The notes under the pieces are model-generated. The model searched no databases and was not told the DNA's origin. It worked only from the letters and a program-made list of their open reading frames with translations. The position numbers were made by a program, and so were the translations under genes. A stretch of 64,000 nt of DNA, taken from positions 3,720,001-3,784,000 of the forward strand of contig NZ_CP116256.1 of assembly GCF_027947575.1 (NCBI RefSeq). Direction: 5' to 3'. Source of the stretch: Streptomyces rubrogriseus (lineage in GTDB: Bacteria > Actinomycetota > Actinomycetes > Streptomycetales > Streptomycetaceae). Below, in pieces: positions 42,677 through 50,458 of the stretch (its first letter is position 1; each line of letters opens with the position of its first letter).

Positions 42677-44275
42677 GTGAGCGACCACGACAAGACACCA
42701 CGGAATCCGTCGGCGAGGACCTGGACCCGCCTCGGGCTGGGCGCACTGAGCGGTCTTCTGGCCGGCGGCGCCGCCCTCGCCGTCGCCGAGTTGGCGGCTG
42801 CGGCGGTACGTCCCCGGTCCGGCCCGGTCGTCGCGGTCGGCGGGGCCGCCGTCGACCGTACGCCGACCGCCGTGAAGGACTGGGCGATCCGCACCTTCGG
42901 CACCAACGACAAGCTGGTGCTCCAGCTCGGCATCCTCGCCGTGCTGACCCTGTTCGCCCTGGCCCTCGGCGCGTTCGCCGTCCGCCACCGGCGCGCCGGC
43001 GCCGCGGGAGTCCTCGTCTTCGGCGTCGTCGGCGCCGCGGCGGCCCTGGGCAGGCCCGACTCCGCCGGTGTCACGGACGCCTTCCCCTCCGTCCTCGGGG
43101 CGATAGCGGGAGCGGTGCTCCTGTACCTCCTCGTGGGCCTCCTGCCGGCACCACGCAGAGAGGCGCCGGGGGAGCGGGGCGAGGGCTGGGACCGGCGCCG
43201 CTTCGTGATCGCGGCGACCGCCGTCGCGGCGGCCTCGGCCGGGGCTGGCGTCCTGGGCCGGGCCCTGAGCGGCGCGAGCGGGCGGGAGGCGGTCGCCTCC
43301 CGCGAGAACATCACCCTCCCGCCGCCCGACTCGGGTGCTCCGGCGGTGCCCCGGCGCGCGCGGGCCAGGGTGGAGGGGGTCAGTCCTTTCACGACTCCCA
43401 ACAGCGACTTCTACCGGGTCGACACCGCCCTGGTGGTCCCCAAGGTGGACGCCACGGCCTGGCGGCTGCGCATCCACGGCGAGGGGGTGACCCGGGAGAA
43501 GACGCTGACCTTCGACGACCTGCTGAGGCGGGAGCTGATCGAGCGGGACATCACCCTCACTTGCGTGTCCAACGAGGTCGGCGGCCCGTACGTCGGCAAC
43601 GCCCGTTGGATCGGTGTCCGGCTCGCCGACCTGTTGGAGGAGTGCGGCGTCCGGCCGCCGTCGGCGGGCGGTCCGGCGGATCAGCTCGTGGCCCGCTCCG
43701 TGGACGGCATGACCATCGGCAGCCCCGTCGAGGACGTCATGGACGGCCGCGACGCGATGCTCGCCGTCGGCATGAACGGCGAACCCCTGCCCTTCGACCA
43801 CGGCTTCCCCGTCCGCATGGTCGTGCCCGGCCTCTACGGCTACGTGTCGGCCTGCAAGTGGATCGAGGACATCGAACTGACCACGTTCGACTCCTACGAG
43901 GCCTACTGGGTCAAGCGCGGCTGGGCCCGCGAGGCGCCGATCAAGACCCAGTCCCGGATCGACACGCCGAAGCCGTTCGCCCGGCCGAAGGCGGGCACGG
44001 TGATGGTCGCCGGTGTGGCCTGGGCCCAGCACCGCGGCATCGACAAGGTCGAGATCCGCGTCGACGACGGCCCCTGGGAGGAGGCCGTCCTGGCCGCCGA
44101 GGACTCGCGCGACACCTGGCGACAGTGGTCGTACGCCTGGCGGGCCACCAAGGGCGGTCACACCCTCACCGTGCGGGCCACCGACCGGACCGGCGAGGTG
44201 CAGACGGACAGGCGCACCCGCACCGTGCCCGACGGCGCCAGTGGGCGGCACTCGGTGGTGGTGACGGTGGACTGA
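42677..44275 (+). CDS. Membrane-anchored molybdopterin oxidoreductase (sulfite-oxidase family)
   Basis: 532 residues. Four membrane spans fill residues about 18-155 (GLGALSGLLAGGAALAVAEL, VLQLGILAVLTLFALALG, and two more), then RRRFVIAATAVAAASAGAG, a twin-Arg-like stretch that may be a fifth span. The catalytic domain (about 235-440) has LTCVSNEVGGPYVGNARW with the Mo-ligand Cys, DGMTIGSPVEDVMD, and VSACKWIEDIEL. It ends with a Mo-co dimerisation (Ig-like) domain. It resembles YedY/SorT-type enzymes but with an N-terminal membrane block, so the active domain should face outside. No cytochrome partner next to it. GTG start at 42677. Confidence 0.87.
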   Translation: MSDHDKTPRNPSARTWTRLGLGALSGLLAGGAALAVAELAAAAVRPRSGPVVAVGGAAVDRTPTAVKDWAIRTFGTNDKLVLQLGILAVLTLFALALGAFAVRHRRAGAAGVLVFGVVGAAAALGRPDSAGVTDAFPSVLGAIAGAVLLYLLVGLLPAPRREAPGERGEGWDRRRFVIAATAVAAASAGAGVLGRALSGASGREAVASRENITLPPPDSGAPAVPRRARARVEGVSPFTTPNSDFYRVDTALVVPKVDATAWRLRIHGEGVTREKTLTFDDLLRRELIERDITLTCVSNEVGGPYVGNARWIGVRLADLLEECGVRPPSAGGPADQLVARSVDGMTIGSPVEDVMDGRDAMLAVGMNGEPLPFDHGFPVRMVVPGLYGYVSACKWIEDIELTTFDSYEAYWVKRGWAREAPIKTQSRIDTPKPFARPKAGTVMVAGVAWAQHRGIDKVEIRVDDGPWEEAVLAAEDSRDTWRQWSYAWRATKGGHTLTVRATDRTGEVQTDRRTRTVPDGASGRHSVVVTVD

Positions 44276-44352
44276 CGTCACACCGGACGGCAAGCGTTTT
44301 CTGTCCGTTGCCTTGACGTGTACGCGCCGTAGTGAGTTTCATGGGGCAGATG

Positions 44353-44366
44353 TGGGAGCGCTCCCA
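44353..44366. promoter_or_regulatory. CebR operator (perfect 14-base box)
   Basis: TGGGAGCGCTCCCA, the exact consensus palindrome of the cellobiose-responsive repressor CebR, 56 bases upstream of the mannanase start. This predicts repression until cello-oligosaccharides are present. Confidence 0.93.
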
Positions 44367-44421
44367 CGCGTTCGCCGTTCCCCGGTTCCCCCTATCCGCA
44401 CCACTCAGCCCTGGAGTCGCC

Positions 44422-46122
44422 GTGCGCCCAGCGAGACGCGATACACCGAGAACCCTCCCGGCCCGCCTGCTGACCGGACTGGCCGCGCTGATCGGGCTGG
44501 TCGTCGTCGGCGCCCTCTGTCCGGGCGCGGCCCTGGCCCAGTCGCCCGCGGCGCGGTCCGCCGCGGCCCCGTCGCCCGGCGCGCAGGCGGCGGGACTGCA
44601 CATCAGTGACGGGCGGCTGCTGGAGGGCAACGGCAACGACTTCGTCATGCGCGGGGTCAACCACGCCCACACCTGGTACCCCGGCGAGACGCAGTCGCTG
44701 GCGGACGTCAAGGCGCTGGGCGCGAACAGCGTCCGCGTCGTCCTCTCCGACGGGCACCGCTGGAGCGAGAACGGCCCGGCGGACGTCGCCGCCGTCATCG
44801 AGCAGTGCAAGGCCAACCGGCTCATCTGCGTACTGGAGGTGCACGACACCACCGGCTACGGCGAGGACGCCGCGGCCGGCACGCTCGACCACGCGGCCGA
44901 CTACTGGATCGGCCTCAAGGACGTCCTGGCCGGCCAGGAGGACTACGTCATCGTCAACATCGGCAACGAGCCCTGGGGCAACACCGACCCGGCCGGCTGG
45001 ACCGAGCCGACGACGGCGGCCGTCAAGAAGCTGCGCGCCGCCGGGCTCCAGCACACGATCATGGTGGACGCCCCCAACTGGGGCCAGGACTGGCAGGGCG
45101 TCATGCGGGCCAACGCGCGGTCCGTCTACGACGCCGACCCCACCGGCAACCTGATCTTCTCCATCCACATGTACAGCGTCTTCGACACCGCCCAGGAGAT
45201 CACCGACTACCTGAACGCGTTCGTCGACGCGGAACTGCCCATCCTCATCGGCGAGTTCGGCGGCCCCGCCGACCAGTACGGCGACCCGGACGAGGACACC
45301 ATGATGGCCACCGCCGAGCAGCTCGGCCTCGGCTACCTCGCCTGGTCGTGGAGCGGCAACACCGACCCGGTCCTCGACCTGGCGCTCGACTTCGACCCGA
45401 GCAGGCTCAGCGGCTGGGGCGAACGCATCTTCCACGGCGTCAACGGCATCGCACAGACCTCCGAGGAGGCCACCGTCTACGGCGGCGGCGCCCCGGACGA
45501 CACCGAGGCCCCCACGGCACCCGGCACCCCGAGCGCCACCGCGGTCACCGACACCTCCGTAACGCTCGGCTGGGCCGCCGCCACCGACGACACCGCGGTC
45601 ACCGGATACGACGTCGTCCTGGTCGGCGACGGCGCCGGGACCACGGTCGCCTCCTCGACCACCACCACCGCCACCGTGACCGGACTCACCGCCGCCACCA
45701 CCTACACCTTCGCCGTCCACGCCCGCGACGCGGCGGGCAACCGGTCCGCCCGCTCGGCGACGGTGGAGGTCACCACCGACGAGGGCGGCGGCACCCCCGA
45801 CGGCACCTGCTCCGTCGGCTACCGCGTCGTGGGCGAGTGGCCCGGCGGCTTCCAGGGCGAGATCGCCGTCCGCAACACCGGGAGCGCCGCCGTCGGCCCC
45901 TGGACGCTCGCGTTCGCCTTCGCGGACGGGCAGAGCATCACCAACATGTGGGGAGGCACCGCCACCCAGAACGCGGGCGCGGTCAGCGTCGCCCCGGCCT
46001 CCTACACCGCCACCATCCCGGCCGGCGGCACGGTCACCCTCGGCTTCACGGCGCGCAAGGGCGACACCAACACCGCCCCGGCCGCGTTCACTCTCGACGG
46101 GGCCTCCTGCGTCACCACCTGA
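44422..46122 (+). CDS. Secreted GH5 endo-beta-mannanase with FN3 and CBM2
   Basis: 566 residues. Sec signal (VRPARRDTPRTLPARLLTGL then hydrophobic IGLVVVGALCPGAALAQS), GH5 domain of the mannanase type (subfamily 8-like) from about 55-350: VMRGVNHAHTWYPGE, VHDTTGYGEDA, IGNEPWGNT (acid/base Glu) and ILIGEFGGP (nucleophile Glu), YLAWSWSGN. Then an FN3 domain (about 365-455, TAPGTPSATAVTDTSVTLGW) and a CBM2 cellulose-binding domain (about 465-566, CSVGYRVVGEWPGGFQGEIAVRNTG). GTG 44422 has GGAG upstream and matches signal peptide logic; the longer frame from 44332 would swallow the CebR box. Degrades mannan in plant cell walls and is bound to cellulose. Confidence 0.93.
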   Translation: MRPARRDTPRTLPARLLTGLAALIGLVVVGALCPGAALAQSPAARSAAAPSPGAQAAGLHISDGRLLEGNGNDFVMRGVNHAHTWYPGETQSLADVKALGANSVRVVLSDGHRWSENGPADVAAVIEQCKANRLICVLEVHDTTGYGEDAAAGTLDHAADYWIGLKDVLAGQEDYVIVNIGNEPWGNTDPAGWTEPTTAAVKKLRAAGLQHTIMVDAPNWGQDWQGVMRANARSVYDADPTGNLIFSIHMYSVFDTAQEITDYLNAFVDAELPILIGEFGGPADQYGDPDEDTMMATAEQLGLGYLAWSWSGNTDPVLDLALDFDPSRLSGWGERIFHGVNGIAQTSEEATVYGGGAPDDTEAPTAPGTPSATAVTDTSVTLGWAAATDDTAVTGYDVVLVGDGAGTTVASSTTTTATVTGLTAATTYTFAVHARDAAGNRSARSATVEVTTDEGGGTPDGTCSVGYRVVGEWPGGFQGEIAVRNTGSAAVGPWTLAFAFADGQSITNMWGGTATQNAGAVSVAPASYTATIPAGGTVTLGFTARKGDTNTAPAAFTLDGASCVTT

Positions 46123-46155
46123 CCGAGGGCGAGGGCAGGGCGCGGGTGAGGAACG

Positions 46156-46731
46156 TCACCACGACACCTCACGGACGTCGGCCCGGCTCTGCGGCTGTGT
46201 CGTCGCGGTGATCTCCGAGCGGTGGCGGCTCGCCGCGAACGTCACCTCCAGCGTCTGCGGCGCGCTCTGCTCCGTACTCACCGTGAAGCCCTGGTTCGGC
46301 ACCGCCGAGATCAGGCACACCCCGCCGTCGCCGAACCGCACGGTCGCCTTGCCGCCCTCGGACGGCACCGTGTACACGCCCGCGCCGCCCTCCTCGCACC
46401 CCGGGGCACCCCCGCCCCCGGGAGACCGCGGGGAAGTGGTGCGGGCGCTCGGCGTCGGCGTGGGGGTCGGCGTCGGCTCGGGCGGCTCCTCGCTGGTGCG
46501 GGACGGCGTCGGGCTGGGCGCCCGGCTGGTGGGCGAGGGGCTGGGCGTGGCCGTCACGGTCCTGGAGACGGTCGGCCGGGGCGGGGCCGGGAGCTCCTCG
46601 GGTGCCGTCTGCGCGACCGGTGCGGTCGGCCGGGTCGATCCCACCACGAAGTGGATGGTGATGATGACGGCCGTCACACTGGCCGCCGTGCAGGACAGCC
46701 AGATGATCAGGTAGCGCAGGAGGCGGGACAC
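46156..46731 (-). CDS. Membrane-anchored proline/threonine-rich protein
   Basis: 191 residues. One N-terminal membrane span (YLIIWLSCTAASVTAVIITIHFVV), then a Pro/Thr/Ser-rich stalk (PTVSRTVTATPSPSPTSRAPSPTP and more), then a compact C-terminal domain (GVYTVPSEGGKATVRFGDGGVCLISAVP) with two Cys that could form a disulfide. No catalytic motif seen. The stalk suggests display outside the cell, perhaps O-mannosylated. GTG start at 46731 is 36 bases from the divergent response regulator gene, so it may be its target or sensor accessory. Confidence 0.75.
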   Translation of the reverse strand: MSRLLRYLIIWLSCTAASVTAVIITIHFVVGSTRPTAPVAQTAPEELPAPPRPTVSRTVTATPSPSPTSRAPSPTPSRTSEEPPEPTPTPTPTPSARTTSPRSPGGGGAPGCEEGGAGVYTVPSEGGKATVRFGDGGVCLISAVPNQGFTVSTEQSAPQTLEVTFAASRHRSEITATTQPQSRADVREVSW

Positions 46732-46767
46732 GACACCATAGTGACGGACCGGCTAACGTGCCTGCCC

Positions 46768-47457
46768 ATGGCCTCCGTACTTGTCGTCGAGGACGACCCT
46801 GTGATCCGGGCCGCGCTGATCGAGGTCCTCACCGGACACGGCTACGCGGTCAAGACCGCACACCAGGGTTTCGAGGCGCTGCGCGACATCACCCAGAGCC
46901 CGCCGGACATCGTCGTGCTCGACCTCGGGCTGCCCGACCTCGACGGACTCGACGTGCTCAGGATGATCCGGGGGATATCCCGCGGCCCGGTGCTGGTCGC
47001 CACCGCCCGCGACGACGAGACCGAGATCATCCGGCTGCTCAACGCGGGCGCCGACGACTACATGGTCAAGCCCTTCTCCGGCGGCCAGCTCGCGGCCCGG
47101 CTCGCCGCCGTGCTGCGCCGCTCCGCGCCCGCCGACCTCCCCGCCGCACGGCCGCCCGTCCTCCGGGTCGCCGACCTCCGCATCGACCCCACCGCGCGCA
47201 CCGCCCACCTCGGCGGGCAGGAACTGGCCCTCACCCGGCGCGAGTTCGACCTGCTCGCCTACCTGGCCGCCAACGCCGACCAGGTCATCTCGAGGCAGCG
47301 CATCCTCACCGAGGTGTGGCAGCAGCCGTACGTCGAGGACCAGACGGTGGATGTCCACCTCTCCGCACTTCGCCGCAAAATGGGTGAGAAGGCGCGAAAG
47401 CCGCGCTACCTCCACACCGTGCGAGGGATCGGCATCAAGCTGGTCAGCGCGCCATGA
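46768..47457 (+). CDS. OmpR-type response regulator
   Basis: 229 residues: receiver (VVEDDPVIRAAL acidic pair, IVVLDLGLPDLDGL phospho-Asp, DDYMVKPFSGGQL Lys) and a C-terminal OmpR/PhoB winged helix (LTRREFDLLAYLAANADQVISR, VDVHLSALRRKMG, VRGIGIKL). No strong ribosome binding site before ATG 46768, so leaderless or GTG 46741. It overlaps the kinase start by ATGA. Divergent from the membrane stalk protein gene, whose control is a natural guess. Confidence 0.93.
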   Translation: MASVLVVEDDPVIRAALIEVLTGHGYAVKTAHQGFEALRDITQSPPDIVVLDLGLPDLDGLDVLRMIRGISRGPVLVATARDDETEIIRLLNAGADDYMVKPFSGGQLAARLAAVLRRSAPADLPAARPPVLRVADLRIDPTARTAHLGGQELALTRREFDLLAYLAANADQVISRQRILTEVWQQPYVEDQTVDVHLSALRRKMGEKARKPRYLHTVRGIGIKLVSAP

Positions 47458-48776
47458 GACGCGCCCTCGCCGGGATCGCCCTGGCCGTCACCTCCATGGT
47501 GGCGCTGTCGTTCCTCATCCCGCTCGCCCTCCTCGTGCGCGAACAGGCCCGTGACCGGGTCACCACCGCCGCCGAACAGCGCGCCGCGGCCCTCTCGCCG
47601 GTCCTCGCCCTCACCACCCGCCGCGCCGACGTCCAGCAGGCCGTCGCGGAACTCGGCTCCGCCGACCAACTGGTCGTCCGGCTGCCCGACGGCGGCTTCG
47701 TCGGCACCCCGCACGCGTCCGAGGAGGCCCTCGACCGGGCCGTACGGGGGCGGGAGACGCTCGCGGTGGACACCGCGGACGGCTGGGCCTACCTGCAGCC
47801 CGTCGTCCTGCGGGGCGACCGGGTCGCGGTCGTCGAGGCCTACGTGCCCGCCGCCGACCTCACGCGGGGGGTCACGGCCTCCTGGGGTGTGATGGCACTG
47901 CTCGCCGTGGGCCTGGTGGGCGGCTCGGTGCTGGTCGCCGACCGGCTGGGCGCCCGGGTGGTGCGCTCCTCCCGGGGCCTCAAGCGCGCCTCGCTCGCCC
48001 TCGGCTCCGGCGATCTCGGGGTCCGGGTGGAACCGGACGGCCCGCCCGAGCTCCAGGAGGCCGGAGCGGCGTTCAACACCATGGCCGACCGGGTCGTCGA
48101 CCTGCTCGCCGTCGAGCGCGAGCTGGTCGCCGACCTCTCGCACCGGCTGCGCACCCCGCTGACCGCCCTGTACCTGGAGGCCGACCGGATGGGCACGACA
48201 CCGAGCGCCCGGCGGGTCACGGAAGCCGCCGGGCAGCTCGAACGCGAGCTGGACTCGATCATCGCGGCGGCGCGCACACCCCTGGCGGCGGCACAGCTCG
48301 CCGGGACCGGGGCGGGCACGGCGAAACCGTGCGACGTCGCCGAGGTGGTCGCCATGCGCCTGGACTTCTGGTCGGTCCTCGCCGCCCAGCAGGACCGGCC
48401 GTTCGAGCGCTCCCTCACTCCGCGTCCGGCCCCCGTGGCCTTCCCCGAGGACGACCTCGCCGCCGTCGTCGACGCCCTGATCGGCAACGTCTTCCGGCAC
48501 ACCCCGCAGGGCACCCGCTTCGTCGTGCGCGTGGAACGCCGGGACCGGCACGTGCGCCTCACGGTCGACGACGCCGGGCCGGGCGTCGCGGACCCCGAGG
48601 CGGCCCTCACCCGCGGCGTCAGCGTGGGCGGTTCCACGGGGCTCGGCCTGGACATCGTGGCCCGGGCGGCCCGTACGGCGGACGGCGAACTGACGATCAC
48701 CCGCGCGCCGCTGGGCGGCGCGCGGGTGACGGTGTCGTTCGCGCTGGCGGACGCGCGGGCGGCCGGGGGGCGGTGA
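47454..48776 (+). CDS. Sensor histidine kinase
   Basis: 440 residues: two membrane spans (about 5-29 and 142-162) around a roughly 110-residue extracytoplasmic sensor, HAMP (about 165-215), H-box ADLSHRLRTPLTALYLEADRM, and HATPase with N-box ALIGNVFRHTPQGT, G1 DDAGPGVADPE and G2 GGSTGLGLDIV. Partner of the response regulator, from which it is read with ATGA overlap. Signal unknown. Confidence 0.93.
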   Translation: MRRALAGIALAVTSMVALSFLIPLALLVREQARDRVTTAAEQRAAALSPVLALTTRRADVQQAVAELGSADQLVVRLPDGGFVGTPHASEEALDRAVRGRETLAVDTADGWAYLQPVVLRGDRVAVVEAYVPAADLTRGVTASWGVMALLAVGLVGGSVLVADRLGARVVRSSRGLKRASLALGSGDLGVRVEPDGPPELQEAGAAFNTMADRVVDLLAVERELVADLSHRLRTPLTALYLEADRMGTTPSARRVTEAAGQLERELDSIIAAARTPLAAAQLAGTGAGTAKPCDVAEVVAMRLDFWSVLAAQQDRPFERSLTPRPAPVAFPEDDLAAVVDALIGNVFRHTPQGTRFVVRVERRDRHVRLTVDDAGPGVADPEAALTRGVSVGGSTGLGLDIVARAARTADGELTITRAPLGGARVTVSFALADARAAGGR

Positions 48777-48841
48777 CCGGTGACGTCCCGGCGGCGGTGA
48801 CCGGTGACGCGCCGGCCGCGGCGACCGGCGTCAGCGACCGG
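48770..48841 (+). repeat. Three imperfect 24-base tandem repeats
   Basis: Units begin GCGGTGACCGGTGACG; units 1 and 2 differ at 3 of 24 bases and unit 3 is more diverged. The array covers the kinase stop codon and the end of the convergent CAP gene. Likely slippage; a role in 3' end formation is possible. Confidence 0.6.
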
Positions 48842-49709
48842 TACCGAAGTCCTGCGTCCACCAGGGGCCGCCGTCGCCGAAGTGGACGCCGACGCCCAGC
48901 TCCTTGAAGGAGCAGTTGAGTATGTTCTCGCGGTGGCCGGGGCTGTTCATCCAGGCCTCCATCACCGAGGCGGCGTCCGCCTGGCCCTGGGCTATGTTCT
49001 CGCCCAGCGCCGACCACTGGTAACCGGCGGCCTCGACCCGGCTCGCCATCGTGGAGCCGTCGGGACCGGTGTGGGACATCACACCGCTGCTCGCCATGAC
49101 GTCGCTGTAGTCGTCGGCGGCCCGGGTCAGCCTGCTGTTCGCGGTGACCGGGGAGCAGCCCGCCGCGGACCGCTCCTCGTTGACCAGGGCGAGGACCTGT
49201 GCCTCGGCACCGCCCGTCGAGCCGGAACCCGAGCCGGAACCCGAACCCGAGCCGGAACCCGCGCCGCCGGACGACCCCGAACCGCTGCCTGACCCGCTGC
49301 CACCGGACCGGTCGACGCCGCTCCTCGCGGTGGCCCTGACGGGAGCCTTGGAAGCCGGCGGGGAAGCCTTGGGGGCACTGGTCGCCGGGCTCGCCGTCTT
49401 CGCCGGCGTCCTCTTCGGCTCGGCACTCGGGCTCGGCGAGCCGCCGGCCGTGGCGCTCGGACTCGCCGACGCGGAGGCGAGCGGTGCCGCACCGCCTGCC
49501 GCTTCCTCGGCGTTCGACGCCTGGTCGGCGGCGTTCGCGGTGACCCGGTCGGAGGCCCCGCCGTCGTCGCCGTCGCCGACGGCCAGGGTGATGCCGACGC
49601 CCGCGGTCAAGGTGACGGCACCGAGTGCCAGCGCGGTACCGCGGTTCCTGAGTCCGCCGCGCGGGCGGGCGTGGGAGCGGGACGGGCGAGCGGCTCGGCG
49701 GGAACCCAT
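48831..49709 (-). CDS. Secreted CAP/SCP-domain protein
   Basis: 292 residues. Signal anchor (RNRGTALALGAVTLTAGVGITLAV) preceded by a basic start, a long disordered Ala/Ser/Pro region with a Gly-Ser repeat stalk (about 145-175), and a C-terminal CAP domain (about 178-292): LALVNEERSAAGCSPVTANSRL, VMSHTGPDGSTMASRV, YQWSALGENIAQGQ, MEAWMNSPGHRENILNCSF, YTQDFG-like WWTQDFG. CAP proteins are secreted; some bind lipids or act as proteases. ATG 49709 is chosen as nearest to the signal. It is convergent with the sensor kinase. Confidence 0.88.
   Translation of the reverse strand: MGSRRAARPSRSHARPRGGLRNRGTALALGAVTLTAGVGITLAVGDGDDGGASDRVTANAADQASNAEEAAGGAAPLASASASPSATAGGSPSPSAEPKRTPAKTASPATSAPKASPPASKAPVRATARSGVDRSGGSGSGSGSGSSGGAGSGSGSGSGSGSGSTGGAEAQVLALVNEERSAAGCSPVTANSRLTRAADDYSDVMASSGVMSHTGPDGSTMASRVEAAGYQWSALGENIAQGQADAASVMEAWMNSPGHRENILNCSFKELGVGVHFGDGGPWWTQDFGTGR
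49219..49260 (+). repeat. Tandem GAGCCGGAACCC repeat coding a Gly-Ser stalk
   Basis: 12-base unit GAGCCGGAACCC three times plus one 6-base half unit, on the plus strand opposite the CAP gene; on the coding strand it gives (Gly-Ser)n. Likely hypervariable in length by slippage. Confidence 0.8.
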
Positions 49710-50179
49710 ACGCAGGACACCTCGGCTTGTCGGTCGGCTGGCGGAGCCCCCGTACCCGGTGGACGCGACCGCGCCCACCGGGACTGTGGGGGGTGTGCGA
49801 GAGCCTAGGACGCCGGCGGCGTGGAAACGCCCGTTCGAAGGTCATCTTCAGAAAGCCTTAAAGGAGCCGCCAAAGTCCGTTGAGGATGCCCGGCGCCCCG
49901 TTTCGCCCCGTCCGGTCCCTTACGCGCCCGCCGCCCGCCACCCTCGGTCGGTCCCGGGGCGCTTCAAGGTGAAGGTGGGACACGGGTGCTCGCAGGAGCC
50001 CGTCCCGTGCTCCCGATGCTCCGCCGTCCCCCCGTCCCCGGCGCTTACCGTGCCGCACGGCCGGACAGCCTGTCGGCGTGCACCGGCAGGTCGCCGGACA
50101 CCACCGGCGCGCCCGGGGAACGGGTCCTCCCGCCCACCGGCTCCGGGCGCGCCGTGCACCGACCGAGGAGGTACCGGAC
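49710..50179. other. 470-base region without a convincing gene
   Basis: Gap between the divergent CAP gene and the ACP gene. I see an AT-richer patch near 49841-49885, a reasonable place for divergent promoters. A 28-codon frame from an ATG near 49888 has no family look, so I do not call it. No repeat or RNA structure stands out. Confidence 0.4.
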
Positions 50180-50458
50180 ATGCCGTCCACCGCCGACGAA
50201 CGACAGCTGCTCGACGAGCTGTGCGACCTGCTCGCCGCCACGGTCGAGGACCTGACCGCGGAGGAGATCGGTCCCGACTCCTCGCTCCAGGACGACCTGG
50301 GCGTCGACTCGCTGGCCCGGCTGGAACTGGTCGCCGCGATCGAGGACCGCTGGCAGATCGAGGTCCCCCAGGAGCAGGCGGACCGGCTCACGACGGTGCG
50401 GCAGATCGCCGCCCACCTCGCCGAGGCCGTCGCCGCCCCCGCGGGCGGCACCGCGTGA
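50180..50458 (+). CDS. Acyl carrier protein
   Basis: 92 residues with the phosphopantetheine site LGVDSLARLELVAAIED (Ser in DSL) and the usual four-helix pattern. Acidic (pI low). GAGGAGG upstream of ATG 50180. The stop overlaps the following ketosynthase start by GTGA. Not the housekeeping fatty acid ACP by context, since it is grouped with its own ketosynthase and acyltransferase. Confidence 0.94.
   Translation: MPSTADERQLLDELCDLLAATVEDLTAEEIGPDSSLQDDLGVDSLARLELVAAIEDRWQIEVPQEQADRLTTVRQIAAHLAEAVAAPAGGTA

Noticed and set aside
49219..49260. Regular GAGCCGGAACCC repeats considered as a CRISPR-like array.
   Set aside because: Units are contiguous with no spacers and encode the Gly-Ser stalk of the CAP protein; no cas genes are present.
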